From an uncultured Ruminococcus sp. (GTDB taxonomy: Bacteria > Bacillota > Clostridia > Oscillospirales > Ruminococcaceae), in assembly GCA_947627175.1 (NCBI GenBank), contig CANQVA010000009.1:1-62566 (forward strand): a stretch of 62,566 nucleotides of DNA, given 5' to 3'. The notes beneath the pieces are model-generated. The model did no database searches. It saw only the letters and a program-made list of their open reading frames with translations, and was not told where the DNA came from. Position numbers and translations under genes: made by a program. Shown here one piece after another: positions 51,577-60,655 of the stretch (positions are counted from its first letter, which is position 1; each line of letters begins with the position of its first letter).

Positions 51577-54009
51577 ATGAAAAACTCATTTATAAAACGT
51601 TCAGTAACAGGAGTACTTGCGGTCGCAATGGTATTTTCATCATTCTCATGCAGTGAAAAGAAAGACGGAGGTAATAACAACAACGGCAACAGCAACAATG
51701 AAAACAGTACCGCTAAACCCGCAAATGAAGTAATTCAGAACTCTTACAGTTCAATTGATATAGAGACAGAATGCCCGGCAGAATATCTTGACCAGGTACT
51801 CCTTATCAAAGACACAGCACAAATTCTATTAACAGGCGGTGACAGTGCAGGTAATACTATGCTTTATCTTACTGATATAGATTTCAGCGGTTTCAATGAA
51901 ATTTCGCTTGATTTTGAAAAGCCTGAAAATTCACAGTCATATATAAGGACAACAGTTTCGCCTGACGGTTCTATATATGCACTTTTAACAGTTATTGATT
52001 ACGGTGATTTCAAACTTCCTGATTATGACGACCCGAATTTTGATTATGAAAATTTTGACTATGAAGCTATGGATAAAGCCGCAAAATATTCATATACTCT
52101 TTATAAATTAGGTTCTGACGGTAAAATAATTTCTCAGAATGATATTAAAAATATTGAAAAATACAGCGAAGATTCAGAAGATATACGTGTATCCATAAGA
52201 GATATAACAGCCGGTTCAGACGGTAATATTATTCTATCTCTCAGCGGAGAACAGGACACATATTGCGTTATGAACGAAAACGGCGAAATTTCAGGTAAAA
52301 TTGACAACAGCAATATGCAGTGGATAAACTTTTTCGGAATGGATTCAGACGGTAAAGTTGTATGTGCAGGATATGGCGACACGGGAGAAACGTTGAAATA
52401 TATCGACACGGAAACAAAGAAATTTTCAGACAGTGGTATAAGTGAAGATGATTTAAGTAAATTGTCAGGTATAAGCGGCATCAGTCCGGGTACAGGCGAA
52501 TATACTTTATTTGTAACTACTTCAACGGGGCTTTACGGTGTTGACAAAGACAAAAAGGTGGTTGAAATAATAAACTGGGTTGATTCTGATATTCAAGGCG
52601 ATTCTGTACGATTTGTAATAGGTCTTGAAGACGGCGATTTTATTACTTATTTACAAGACTATTCAAGCAATACTTCAGGATTCGCACGCCTCACAAAACG
52701 CAGTGCCGAAGAACTTGCTAATCAGACTGTAATTACAATCGGTATGCTTTTCAGTGATTCACAGATTACTTCAAAAATCACTGATTTCAATAAATCACAG
52801 ACAGATTACAGAATAAAAATTGCAGACTACAACAAATACAACGAATATGACGACAGTCAGCAAAAATTTACCAACTCCGCACAGAAACAGCTTAAAATGG
52901 ATATTGTTTCAGGAAATGCCCCCGATATGATTATATCATACGATTTCAGCCTTATATCAGAACTTGCACCGAAAGGAACTTTTACCGACCTTTCAACATA
53001 TCTTGAAAAAGATGAAACCCTGTCAACTGATGATATTATGCCGAATGTCCTGAAAGCAAGCAAAATAGGCGGAAAACTCTACTCTCTTTCACCGACTTTT
53101 ACTGTAGCTACTTATGCCTGCAAATCAAAATTCTTTGATAAGGAAAACTGGACTCTCGATGACCTGATTGAAACTTATCATAAAAACCCCGATATGCAAT
53201 TGATGCAATACACCAACTCAAAAGAAAGCGTTTTTGAAACGCTTATAGGATGTTGTGATTCATTGATTGATTATGATAAAGCCGAATGTAATTTTGATTC
53301 TGACGAATTTAAAAAGATACTTGAATTTTGTAACGAATTTCCCGATGAAGATGAAGAAATTGACTGGGAAACAGCAACACAAGAAGAAATGGACGCATAT
53401 TATCAGGAACAGGAAAATATGTGCATGAACGATAAAGCACTCCTTTCAGGTCTTTCATTCTACGATTTTACAGCATATAAACAAGCTGAAATGGGTACAT
53501 TCAATGATGATATAACACTTGTCGGCATTCCGTCAGAAGACGGAAAAGGTTCAGTAATTTCAATGAATGATTCATTTGCAATTCTTGAAAGTTCTCCGTC
53601 AAAAGATGCCTGCTGGGAATTTATAAAAACATTCTTTACCGATGATTATTTTTCACACCTTGAGTATGTAAGCAGTATGCCGTCGCTTGTAACAGCTTTT
53701 GACAAAATGGCAGAAGATTCTATGAAAAAGCGTTACTATCTCGATGAAAATGATGAAAAAATAGAATATGACAACACATTCTATGTAAACGGAAGAGAAA
53801 TTACAATTGACCCTCTTACAGAAGAAGAAAAAGATTCAATGGTTGATTATATAAAAAATACTGACAGAAGATATAATTATATTTCAACAGATGTACGTGA
53901 TATAATTACAGAAGAAGTAACTAAGTATTTCAAAGGTGAGGCTACTACAAAAGATGTTGTTGAAAAACTTCAAAGCCGTATACGTATTCTTTTAAGCGAA
54001 CAGTCCTGA
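51577..54009 (+). CDS. Lipoprotein: beta-propeller fused to a solute-binding protein
   Basis: 810 residues. Lipobox region SSFSC (Cys26) after a signal peptide, then an Asn/Ser linker. Residues about 60-385 have repeated four-strand segments with aspartate turns (TVSPDGSIYALLTV, AGSDGNIILSLSG, GMDSDGKVVCAGY), as in a beta-propeller. Residues about 390-810 are an extracellular solute-binding protein of the sugar type (VITIGMLFSDSQITSKITDFNKSQ, then SGNAPDMIISYDFSLISELAPKG and KIGGKLYSLSPTFTVATYACK). It is the likely ligand receptor of the two permeases. The propeller fusion is unusual. Last gene of the cluster. Confidence 0.82.
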   Translation: MKNSFIKRSVTGVLAVAMVFSSFSCSEKKDGGNNNNGNSNNENSTAKPANEVIQNSYSSIDIETECPAEYLDQVLLIKDTAQILLTGGDSAGNTMLYLTDIDFSGFNEISLDFEKPENSQSYIRTTVSPDGSIYALLTVIDYGDFKLPDYDDPNFDYENFDYEAMDKAAKYSYTLYKLGSDGKIISQNDIKNIEKYSEDSEDIRVSIRDITAGSDGNIILSLSGEQDTYCVMNENGEISGKIDNSNMQWINFFGMDSDGKVVCAGYGDTGETLKYIDTETKKFSDSGISEDDLSKLSGISGISPGTGEYTLFVTTSTGLYGVDKDKKVVEIINWVDSDIQGDSVRFVIGLEDGDFITYLQDYSSNTSGFARLTKRSAEELANQTVITIGMLFSDSQITSKITDFNKSQTDYRIKIADYNKYNEYDDSQQKFTNSAQKQLKMDIVSGNAPDMIISYDFSLISELAPKGTFTDLSTYLEKDETLSTDDIMPNVLKASKIGGKLYSLSPTFTVATYACKSKFFDKENWTLDDLIETYHKNPDMQLMQYTNSKESVFETLIGCCDSLIDYDKAECNFDSDEFKKILEFCNEFPDEDEEIDWETATQEEMDAYYQEQENMCMNDKALLSGLSFYDFTAYKQAEMGTFNDDITLVGIPSEDGKGSVISMNDSFAILESSPSKDACWEFIKTFFTDDYFSHLEYVSSMPSLVTAFDKMAEDSMKKRYYLDENDEKIEYDNTFYVNGREITIDPLTEEEKDSMVDYIKNTDRRYNYISTDVRDIITEEVTKYFKGEATTKDVVEKLQSRIRILLSEQS

Positions 54010-54056
54010 TTTAATATGCAATCCCGATTATATATATATTAACCTCCTTTTACAAG

Positions 54057-54088
54057 GAACAGCTTTCTCTTTATTGAGGGGGCTGTTC
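54057..54088 (+). terminator. Terminator after the transport cluster
   Basis: GAACAGC and GCTGTTC at the base with a partial inner pairing TCTC/GAGG, followed by TGTTCATTTATATT. Confidence 0.65.
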
Positions 54089-54173
54089 TGTTCATTTATA
54101 TTAAAAAAATTGCTATATTTATATCGGCTTGTATGTCAAATTTAGTAAAAAAGGACGAATTTGAATAAAACGC

Positions 54174-54202
54174 TTGACAAAGTGAAATAATAGTGATAAA
54201 TT
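54174..54202 (+). promoter_or_regulatory. Promoter of the hrcA-grpE-dnaK-dnaJ operon
   Basis: TTGACA (54174-54179) and TAAATT (54197-54202), 17-base spacer. The CIRCE element begins 5 bases after the -10, so bound HrcA would block transcription start. Confidence 0.75.
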
Positions 54203-54206
54203 ATAT

Positions 54207-54233
54207 TTAGCACTCAAAGAGTTAGAGTGCTAA
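54207..54233 (+). promoter_or_regulatory. CIRCE operator for HrcA
   Basis: Perfect consensus TTAGCACTC-N9-GAGTGCTAA, 23 bases before the hrcA GTG. Controls the whole heat-shock operon through HrcA. Confidence 0.98.
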
Positions 54234-54256
54234 ATAAGTGAAAGGTTGTGTAAACC

Positions 54257-55309
54257 GTGAACAGCAGAAAGCTGAAAATACTCGCTGCTGTAGTTGATGA
54301 ATACATCAGAACGGGTGAACCCGTCGGCTCAAAAGCAATATCTAAGCTCGAAAATATCAATGTTTCTGCCGCAACAATAAGAAATGATATGGCGGCACTT
54401 GAACAACTCGGCTACCTTGAACAACCTCACACTTCCGCCGGAAGAATCCCGACGTTTTCAGGCTACAGGCTATATATTGACGAACTTATGAACCCGGCTG
54501 ATTTGTCCGATGAGGAAAAATGCCGTCTTGATGAAATGCTCGGCGGTAAGGATACCCCGGAAGAACTTCTTATACAAAACGCCGCCACGGCTCTTACAGA
54601 AATTACTCAGTGTGCGGCAGTAGTAACAAATTCTGTACCAAAATTTTCAGTAATTTCAAAAGTTGAAGTTATCCCCACAGGAAAAAGACTTTATGTAATT
54701 CTTCTGATAACTTCAAACGGCAGTATAAAAAATAAGGCGTGCAGACTTGAATTTGACCTGAACAATGAACAGCTTGAATTTTTTACACACTATATAGAGG
54801 AAAATTTGAGCGGTGTTTCTGTTGAGGAACTTTCAGAAGAAATGTTTGAAAAAATGGTTGCGGCGGTGAGTGCATATATGGTATCTCTTTCCCCACTCGT
54901 CAAGGGACTTTGCGAACTTTCAGAAGATTTGCGTCATCAGGAACTTACAGTCAGCGGAAGTGAAAAACTTCTTTCCTGCGATGAACTCGACAAAATGGAA
55001 GTCGTGAAATTCATTGAACATAAAAACGGTCTTTCTGATTTGCTTGAAGAAACATTCAGCGGTATTCAGGTAAAATTCGGTTCTGAAACAAATAACTTTG
55101 CTATAGGAAATTCAAGCCTTATAGTTTCAAAATACCACAAAGGAAATAAAGAGGCAGGTTCACTCGGAATAATAGGGCCGATGAGAGTTGACTACAAAAA
55201 AATAATTCCCTACATTGAATACCTGACACAGAAAATTTCATATCTGATGTCCGGAGATGATGAAGATATTATAACAACAGACACAACTGCGGAATCAGAC
55301 ACGCAGTAA
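54257..55309 (+). CDS. hrcA: Heat-inducible transcription repressor HrcA
   Basis: 350 residues. Winged helix at the N-terminus (RKLKILAAVVDEYIRTGEPVGSKAISK, then VSAATIRNDMAALEQLGYLEQPHTSAGRIPT), central GAF-like domain and the C-terminal GPMRVDYKKIIPYIEYLT block. Binds CIRCE, with GroEL or heat regulating its folding. Start is GTG at 54257. Its operator lies immediately upstream, so it represses itself. Confidence 0.96.
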   Translation: MNSRKLKILAAVVDEYIRTGEPVGSKAISKLENINVSAATIRNDMAALEQLGYLEQPHTSAGRIPTFSGYRLYIDELMNPADLSDEEKCRLDEMLGGKDTPEELLIQNAATALTEITQCAAVVTNSVPKFSVISKVEVIPTGKRLYVILLITSNGSIKNKACRLEFDLNNEQLEFFTHYIEENLSGVSVEELSEEMFEKMVAAVSAYMVSLSPLVKGLCELSEDLRHQELTVSGSEKLLSCDELDKMEVVKFIEHKNGLSDLLEETFSGIQVKFGSETNNFAIGNSSLIVSKYHKGNKEAGSLGIIGPMRVDYKKIIPYIEYLTQKISYLMSGDDEDIITTDTTAESDTQ

Positions 55310-55328
55310 CAGAAAGGAGCATCAGAGA

Positions 55329-55874
55329 ATGGACGAAAATAAAAATATTGAAGAATCCGCTGAAGATGTAAATGAAGAAATTTCAGAGGAAACTTCAAAA
55401 GAAGATGAAACTGAAAGCGAATGCAATGATACAGTTTCCGAACAATCTGCCCTTGAGGACGCACTCAAAGAGGCTAACGACAAATATGTAAGACTTTTTG
55501 CAGAATATGACAACTACCGCAAAAGAACAACAAAGGAAAAAACAGAAACTTATAACAACGCTTCTGCAAAATGCATTGAAAATCTTCTGCCGGTTATAGA
55601 CAGTTTTGAACGGTCAATTGAGGTTGAATGTTCAGACGAAAATTTCAAAAACGGTATGACTATGATTTTCAATCAGCTTAAAGACTTTCTTAACAAAATG
55701 AATGTGACGGAAGTTGACGCACTCGGTGCAGAATTTGACCCGAATGTTCACAACGCAATCAGTCAGCAAGATGGCACAGATTACGCTTCAAATCATGTCT
55801 GTACTGTTTTCCAGAAAGGTTATAAAATAGGCGATAAACTTATAAGACCCGCTATGGTTGCAGTTGCTATATAA
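55329..55874 (+). CDS. grpE: Nucleotide exchange factor GrpE
   Basis: 181 residues. Acidic, disordered N-terminus (about 1-45), long dimerising helix (LKEANDKYVRLFAEYDNYRKRT) and the C-terminal beta domain with NVTEVDALGAEFDPNVHNAI and KGYKIGDKLIRPAMVAVA. Releases ADP from DnaK. AGGAG precedes the ATG; it follows hrcA by 19 bases. Confidence 0.96.
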   Translation: MDENKNIEESAEDVNEEISEETSKEDETESECNDTVSEQSALEDALKEANDKYVRLFAEYDNYRKRTTKEKTETYNNASAKCIENLLPVIDSFERSIEVECSDENFKNGMTMIFNQLKDFLNKMNVTEVDALGAEFDPNVHNAISQQDGTDYASNHVCTVFQKGYKIGDKLIRPAMVAVAI

Positions 55875-55916
55875 AAATTCAAAATAAAGATTTATATTTC
55901 TCAGGAGGAATTTATT

Positions 55917-57773
55917 ATGGGAAAAATTATTGGTATTGACTTAGGTACAACAAATTCATGTGTAGCTGTTATGGAAGGCGGTAACGCTGTTGTTATCCCT
56001 AACAGTGAGGGTGCAAGAACAACACCGTCAGTTGTTGCTTTCACAAACAACGGTGAGAGACTTGTCGGTCAGGTAGCAAAAAGACAGGCTATAACAAACC
56101 ACGATAGAACAGTATCTTCTATAAAAAGACATATGGGTTCAGATTACAAAGTTGAGATTGACGGAAAAAAATATACTCCTCAGGAAATTTCCGCTATGGT
56201 TCTCCAGAAACTCAAGGCTGATGCAGAGGCTTATCTCGGTGAACCCGTAACAGAGGCTGTTATAACAGTACCGGCTTACTTTACAGACTCACAAAGACAG
56301 GCTACTAAGGACGCAGGACAAATTGCAGGTCTTACTGTAAAGCGTATCATCAACGAACCTACAGCAGCCGCTCTTTCCTATGGTATCGACAAAGAAGAAG
56401 AACAAACTGTTATGGTTTATGACCTCGGCGGTGGTACATTCGATGTTTCCATTATTGAAATGGGCGAAGATGTTCAGCAGGTTCTCGCTACAGCAGGCAA
56501 TAACCACCTCGGCGGTGACGATTTCGACCAGAGAATTATTAACTGGATGGTTGATGAATTTAAGAAAGCTGAGGGCGTTGACCTCTCAACGGACAAAATG
56601 GCTGCTCAAAGACTTAAAGATGCGGCTGAAAAGTCAAAGATTGAACTTTCTTCAACAACAACTTCAAATATAAATATTCCGTTTATTACTGTAGATGCTA
56701 CGGGCACTCCGAAACATCTTGACCTCACTCTTACTCAGGCTAAATTCAACGAACTTACAGCAGACCTTGTTGAAGCTACAATGGGTCCTGTAAAGCAGGC
56801 TCTCAGTGACAGCGGTCTGAATACGTCAGAACTTAGTAAAGTTCTTATGGTTGGTGGTTCTTCAAGAATCCCTGCTGTACAGGAAGCTGTAAAGAAACTT
56901 ATAGGAAAAGAACCATTCAAGGGCATAAACCCTGACGAATGCGTTGCTCTCGGTGCTGCATATCAGGGCGGTGTACTCGGCGGTGATGTTAAAAACGGTC
57001 TTCTTCTTCTTGACGTTACCCCGCTTTCACTCGGTATTGAAACAGCAGGCGGTGTATGTACAAGAATGATTGAAAGAAATACAACAATTCCTACAAAGAA
57101 ATCACAAGTATTCTCAACGTATGCAGACAATCAGCCCGCAGTTGACATAAACGTACTTCAGGGTGAACGTGAGTTTGCTAAGGACAATAAACAACTCGGC
57201 ACTTTCCGTCTTGACGGTATCGCTCCAGCCCCCAGAGGAATCCCTCAGATTGAAGTTACTTTCGATATTGACCAGAACGGAATTGTCCATGTTTCCGCAA
57301 AGGATTTAGGAACAGGCAAGGAACAGAATATTTCAATTACAGCTTCAACAAATATGTCAAAGGAAGATATTGACAAGGCTGTAAAGGAAGCTGAACAGTA
57401 TGCCGCAGAAGATAAAAAACGCCGTGAAGAAGTCGATTCAAAGAATGAGGCTGAAAACCTTGTATTCCAGTGTGAAAAGGCTCTTACAGACTTTGGCGAC
57501 AAAGTTTCCGCAGACGAAAAGTCAAATATTGAAAGCAAGTGTTCTGCTCTCAAATCTGCAATTGCAGCTAATAATGCAAGTGAAATAAAATCACTTAAAG
57601 AAGAACTTCAGAAAGCTTTCTATGACCTTTCTGCAAAGGTTTATCAGCAGGCTAACCCGAATGGTGCAGGCGGTGTTGACCCGTCACAATTCACAAAAGA
57701 AGCCGGCAATGAACAACAAAAAGGCTCTTCAGGCGACGACGATATTGTTGATGCTGATTTCACAGAAGTTTAA
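55917..57773 (+). CDS. dnaK: Chaperone DnaK (Hsp70)
   Basis: 618 residues. ATPase motifs: [57 protein letters not shown] and [17 protein letters not shown]. Substrate-binding domain from about 385 and a lid ending in [16 protein letters not shown], the usual acidic tail. Uses DnaJ and GrpE as partners. AGGAGG precedes the ATG. The codon choice (GCT, GTT, CTC) is more biased than in neighbours, as expected for a highly expressed gene. Confidence 0.98.
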   Translation: MGKIIGIDLGTTNSCVAVMEGGNAVVIPNSEGARTTPSVVAFTNNGERLVGQVAKRQAITNHDRTVSSIKRHMGSDYKVEIDGKKYTPQEISAMVLQKLKADAEAYLGEPVTEAVITVPAYFTDSQRQATKDAGQIAGLTVKRIINEPTAAALSYGIDKEEEQTVMVYDLGGGTFDVSIIEMGEDVQQVLATAGNNHLGGDDFDQRIINWMVDEFKKAEGVDLSTDKMAAQRLKDAAEKSKIELSSTTTSNINIPFITVDATGTPKHLDLTLTQAKFNELTADLVEATMGPVKQALSDSGLNTSELSKVLMVGGSSRIPAVQEAVKKLIGKEPFKGINPDECVALGAAYQGGVLGGDVKNGLLLLDVTPLSLGIETAGGVCTRMIERNTTIPTKKSQVFSTYADNQPAVDINVLQGEREFAKDNKQLGTFRLDGIAPAPRGIPQIEVTFDIDQNGIVHVSAKDLGTGKEQNISITASTNMSKEDIDKAVKEAEQYAAEDKKRREEVDSKNEAENLVFQCEKALTDFGDKVSADEKSNIESKCSALKSAIAANNASEIKSLKEELQKAFYDLSAKVYQQANPNGAGGVDPSQFTKEAGNEQQKGSSGDDDIVDADFTEV

Positions 57774-57784
57774 TTTTAGATATA

Positions 57785-57815
57785 CACGGGGCGGAAAATT
57801 CCTTTCGCCCTTGTG
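57785..57815 (+). other. Weak hairpin between dnaK and dnaJ
   Basis: CACGGGGCG can pair imperfectly with CGCCCTTGTG, followed by GTGTTTATAT. It may reduce dnaJ expression relative to dnaK or mark mRNA processing. Confidence 0.35.
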
Positions 57816-57861
57816 GTGTTTATATGGAATTTATAGATAACTTCAGAACGGAGAAGTAATT

Positions 57862-59016
57862 ATGGCTGAAAAAAGAGATTATTACGAAGTTCTCGGTATA
57901 CAGAAAGGTGCTACAGAGGACGAAATAAAAAAGGCTTTCAGAAAGAAAGCAAGAGAAAATCACCCCGACTTGCACCCTGACGACCCGTCATATGTTGAAA
58001 AGTTTCAGGAAATAAACGAAGCTAATGAAGTTCTTTCCGATCCTGAAAAAAGAAAACGTTACGACCAATTCGGTCATGCAGGAGTTGACCCAAGCTATGG
58101 CGGCGGAGGTATGAGCGGATTCAGCGGAGATATGGGCGGTTTCGGTGATTTAGGCGATATATTCGACAATATATTCGGCGGTTTCGGATTTGGCGGAGGA
58201 AGTACACGTTCAAACGCCAACGCACCAAGAAAAGGCTCTGATATTCAGGAATCCGTACTTATAAACTTTATGGAAGCGTGCAACGGTGTAAAAAAAGAAG
58301 TAAAAATAAACCGTATGAGTGTATGTGACTTGTGTAAAGGTACAGGCTCGGACAGTGCATCAAGTTCAGAGATATGCCCCGATTGTCAGGGACGTGGCAC
58401 TGTAAAAACTACTCAGCGTACACCTTTCGGTGCTATTTCTTCTACAAAACAGTGTCCGCACTGCGGAGGAAAAGGAAAAATTATAAAAAATCCGTGTCAG
58501 AAATGCCACGGTGCCGGAAGATTAAGAGTACAGAAAACAGTTTCCGTTGATATTCCTGCCGGAATAGACGACAGACAAACAATACGCCTCAGCGGTCAGG
58601 GCGACTGCGGTATAAATGGTGGAAATTCCGGTGACTTGTTTATAAATGTTTCTGTAAAATCTCACCCCATTTTCAAACGTGAAGGATATGATATACATTG
58701 TGATATTCCCGTTACCTATATGGAGGCTGTTTTGGGTGCTGAAATAACTGTTCCCACTATTGACGGAGATGTAAAATATACTATCAGTGAGGGAACTCAG
58801 ACAGGTACAGTTTTCCGTCTGAAAAATAAGGGCGTAAAAAAACTTCACCGTACAGAACGTGGAAACCAATATGTCAAGATTTATGTTGAAGTACCGAAAA
58901 ATCTCACTAAAAAACAAAAAGACTTACTCAAAGAATTTGAAGCCTCATTGTCTGATAAGAACTACACAAAACGCCAAAGTTTCTTTGAAAAACTCAAGAA
59001 AAAATTTGACTTATAA
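57862..59016 (+). CDS. dnaJ: Chaperone DnaJ (Hsp40)
   Basis: 384 residues. J domain with the HPD motif (ENHPDLHPDD), Gly/Phe-rich stretch (GGGGMSGFSGDMGGFGDLGD), four zinc repeats (CDLCKGTG, CPDCQGRG, CPHCGGKG, CQKCHGAG) and the C-terminal client-binding domains. Stimulates DnaK ATPase. GGAG precedes the ATG. Last gene of the heat-shock unit. Confidence 0.98.
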   Translation: MAEKRDYYEVLGIQKGATEDEIKKAFRKKARENHPDLHPDDPSYVEKFQEINEANEVLSDPEKRKRYDQFGHAGVDPSYGGGGMSGFSGDMGGFGDLGDIFDNIFGGFGFGGGSTRSNANAPRKGSDIQESVLINFMEACNGVKKEVKINRMSVCDLCKGTGSDSASSSEICPDCQGRGTVKTTQRTPFGAISSTKQCPHCGGKGKIIKNPCQKCHGAGRLRVQKTVSVDIPAGIDDRQTIRLSGQGDCGINGGNSGDLFINVSVKSHPIFKREGYDIHCDIPVTYMEAVLGAEITVPTIDGDVKYTISEGTQTGTVFRLKNKGVKKLHRTERGNQYVKIYVEVPKNLTKKQKDLLKEFEASLSDKNYTKRQSFFEKLKKKFDL

Positions 59017-59024
59017 AATAAAAA

Positions 59025-59047
59025 GGACGGTCTGTAAAAAACCGTCC
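59025..59047. terminator. Bidirectional terminator between dnaJ and the lipoprotein gene
   Basis: Seven-base stem GGACGGT/ACCGTCC with a 9-base loop, followed by ATTTTTTT on the plus strand and by CTTTTTATTTT on the minus strand. Confidence 0.9.
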
Positions 59048-59060
59048 ATTTTTTTGCCTG

Positions 59061-59915
59061 TCAGAAATCAATCTTTTTCATTTCAATTTTATCGCCGTAA
59101 AAATCGTTTATTGTAAGAACATCGCCATTTATTTCATATGGTGATTCAATATCTCCGTCTTCCATGCCGATTGATTCAAGCCCTGTTATTTTAATAGTGC
59201 CATTATCTGCGGAGTATTGCAACATATCTTTATAACCTGAATAAAGCTTTTCACCACTTACAATAATTAAAACTTCTGTTGATGCATCAACGGATGTTTT
59301 AAGACTATCATAAATTACACCGCTTTGCATTGTGTAAATACCGTCAAATCCGTCTGCACTTCCGCTGTCTTTTACCATTGTAAAAGCATCTTGTTCATTT
59401 ACGGTTACAGCAAGTGTTGTTCCGTCATAACTAATGCAGTCGGATTCAAATATTTCACCGTCTAAAAATATTTTACCGTCAGACGTAAAGTGTGTTACAT
59501 CAGTCATATCAATAAACATATCGGTGTTGCCGTCCTCTTTAAAATTAAAGCCTGTAGTCAAATCGTCATCTTCTGCAATCCACATACCGACAACACTCGC
59601 ATCAGAAACAGTTTCACCGGCTGAATTTTCATATGATGTTTCAGACTCTGTTTCTTCTTCTGTTTCGGGTTCAGTTTCTTCTTCCGTTTCGGGTTCAGTT
59701 TCTTCTTCTGTTTCGGGTTGAGTTTCTTCTTCTGTTTCGGATTCAGTTTCTTCTTCCGTTTCGGATTCAGTTTCTTCTGTGGTTTCTTCTTCAGATGATT
59801 CAGAAACAGATATATCTTTTTCTGATTCGCTTTCTTCTTTTTCTTCACTTCCGCATGACGCAAATGCACCCGTCATAACTGCACATACGGTCAGAAAAGC
59901 AACTAACTTTTTCAA
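59061..59915 (-). CDS. Glu/Thr-rich repeat lipoprotein
   Basis: 284 residues. Signal peptide with lipobox FASC (Cys21), then a 70-residue stalk made of 8-residue repeats (ETEEETEP and variants), then a compact C-terminal domain from about 105 with two similar beta halves (VVGMWIAEDDDLTTGFNFKEDG and later FDGIYTMQSGVIYDSL). The stalk would hold the domain away from the membrane. It looks like the DUF5640-type lipocalin-like domains frequent in Clostridia, without known function. Start is TTG with AAAGGAG 10 bases upstream. Single gene ending at the dnaJ terminator. Confidence 0.75.
   Translation of the reverse strand: MKKLVAFLTVCAVMTGAFASCGSEEKEESESEKDISVSESSEEETTEETESETEEETESETEEETQPETEEETEPETEEETEPETEEETESETSYENSAGETVSDASVVGMWIAEDDDLTTGFNFKEDGNTDMFIDMTDVTHFTSDGKIFLDGEIFESDCISYDGTTLAVTVNEQDAFTMVKDSGSADGFDGIYTMQSGVIYDSLKTSVDASTEVLIIVSGEKLYSGYKDMLQYSADNGTIKITGLESIGMEDGDIESPYEINGDVLTINDFYGDKIEMKKIDF
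59643..59774. repeat. 24-base tandem repeats coding for the lipoprotein stalk
   Basis: Five to six units of a 24-base motif (plus strand TTTCTTCTTCTGTTTCGG then GTTCAG and variants) encode the ETEEETEP repeats. The phase fits the reading frame; it is coding repeat sequence prone to length change. Confidence 0.85.
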
Positions 59916-60006
59916 TTTAATATTCTCCTTTTTATATTATTCAATACTACTATTATAACACAAAATAATACTGTTGTCAAATAATTATTTAAATATTGTA
60001 AAAAAA

Positions 60007-60029
60007 CCCGTCGGATAATTTCCAACGGG
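60007..60029 (-). terminator. Terminator after khpA
   Basis: Eight-base stem CCCGTTGG/CCGACGGG (one G-T pair), 7-base loop, then seven T on the minus strand. It closes the ylxM-ffh-rpsP-khpA unit where rimM would normally follow. Confidence 0.88.
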
Positions 60030-60036
60030 ATTTTTA

Positions 60037-60270
60037 CTATTCAATAATAACAGAAACTTTAAGATTTTGCTTTGCAGCTCCTGCACGCATAATTGCACGG
60101 AGTGCCTTTGCAATTCTTCCCTGCTTGCCGATTACACGACCCATATCATCAGGGGCAACTGTCAGATGAAAAACAATTACGCCCTCTGCATCGGGTTCAT
60201 CTTCTGTAATTTTTATAGCAGATTTATCTTCCACAAGTCCTGCTGCGATTGCATAAAGTAAATCTTTCAT
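60037..60270 (-). CDS. khpA: KH-domain RNA-binding protein KhpA
   Basis: 77 codons counting the stop. Single KH domain with the GxxG loop in MGRVIGKQGRIAKALRAI. KhpA binds RNA together with KhpB and affects cell elongation and division in Firmicutes. The ATG at 60270 has GGAGG 7 bases upstream; a longer frame into the rpsP gap has no ribosome site. It lies 74 bases after rpsP. Confidence 0.93.
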   Translation of the reverse strand: MKDLLYAIAAGLVEDKSAIKITEDEPDAEGVIVFHLTVAPDDMGRVIGKQGRIAKALRAIMRAGAAKQNLKVSVIIE

Positions 60271-60344
60271 TAAATAACCTCCAAAGACTTCCGGAACAGA
60301 GGGAAAAGACAAAAAGTCCGCCCTGCTCCGCAAAAAGTCATCAA

Positions 60345-60587
60345 TCAGAGTACGCCCTCATTTTTGAGGATAACCTTTACTGTATCTGTAGGCTGAGCAC
60401 CCTTCTTTATCCAGTCCTTAGCCTTTTCAGCGTCGACCTTTACAACAGATGGATTTTTTGTCGGGTCATAGTAGCCTATTTCCTCAACGAATCTGCCATC
60501 TCTTGGGTATCTTGAATCAGCAACAACAATACGGTAGAAAGGAGCTTTCTTAGCACCCATTCTTCTGAGTCTGATTTTAACTGCCAT
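60345..60587 (-). CDS. rpsP: 30S ribosomal protein S16
   Basis: 80 residues. [22 protein letters not shown] and [17 protein letters not shown] are diagnostic. GGAGGTG precedes the ATG. It follows ffh by 68 bases in the usual Firmicute order. Confidence 0.98.
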   Translation of the reverse strand: MAVKIRLRRMGAKKAPFYRIVVADSRYPRDGRFVEEIGYYDPTKNPSVVKVDAEKAKDWIKKGAQPTDTVKVILKNEGVL

Positions 60588-60655
60588 TTATATTCACCTC
60601 CATAATTTATTTATGATATATTCAAGCGGAAATTTCCGCAGGAAATCAGATTTTA

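Noticed and set aside
59643..59774. 24-base repeats as possible iterons or a replication site
   Set aside because: They are in frame and encode the ETEEETEP stalk of a lipoprotein.
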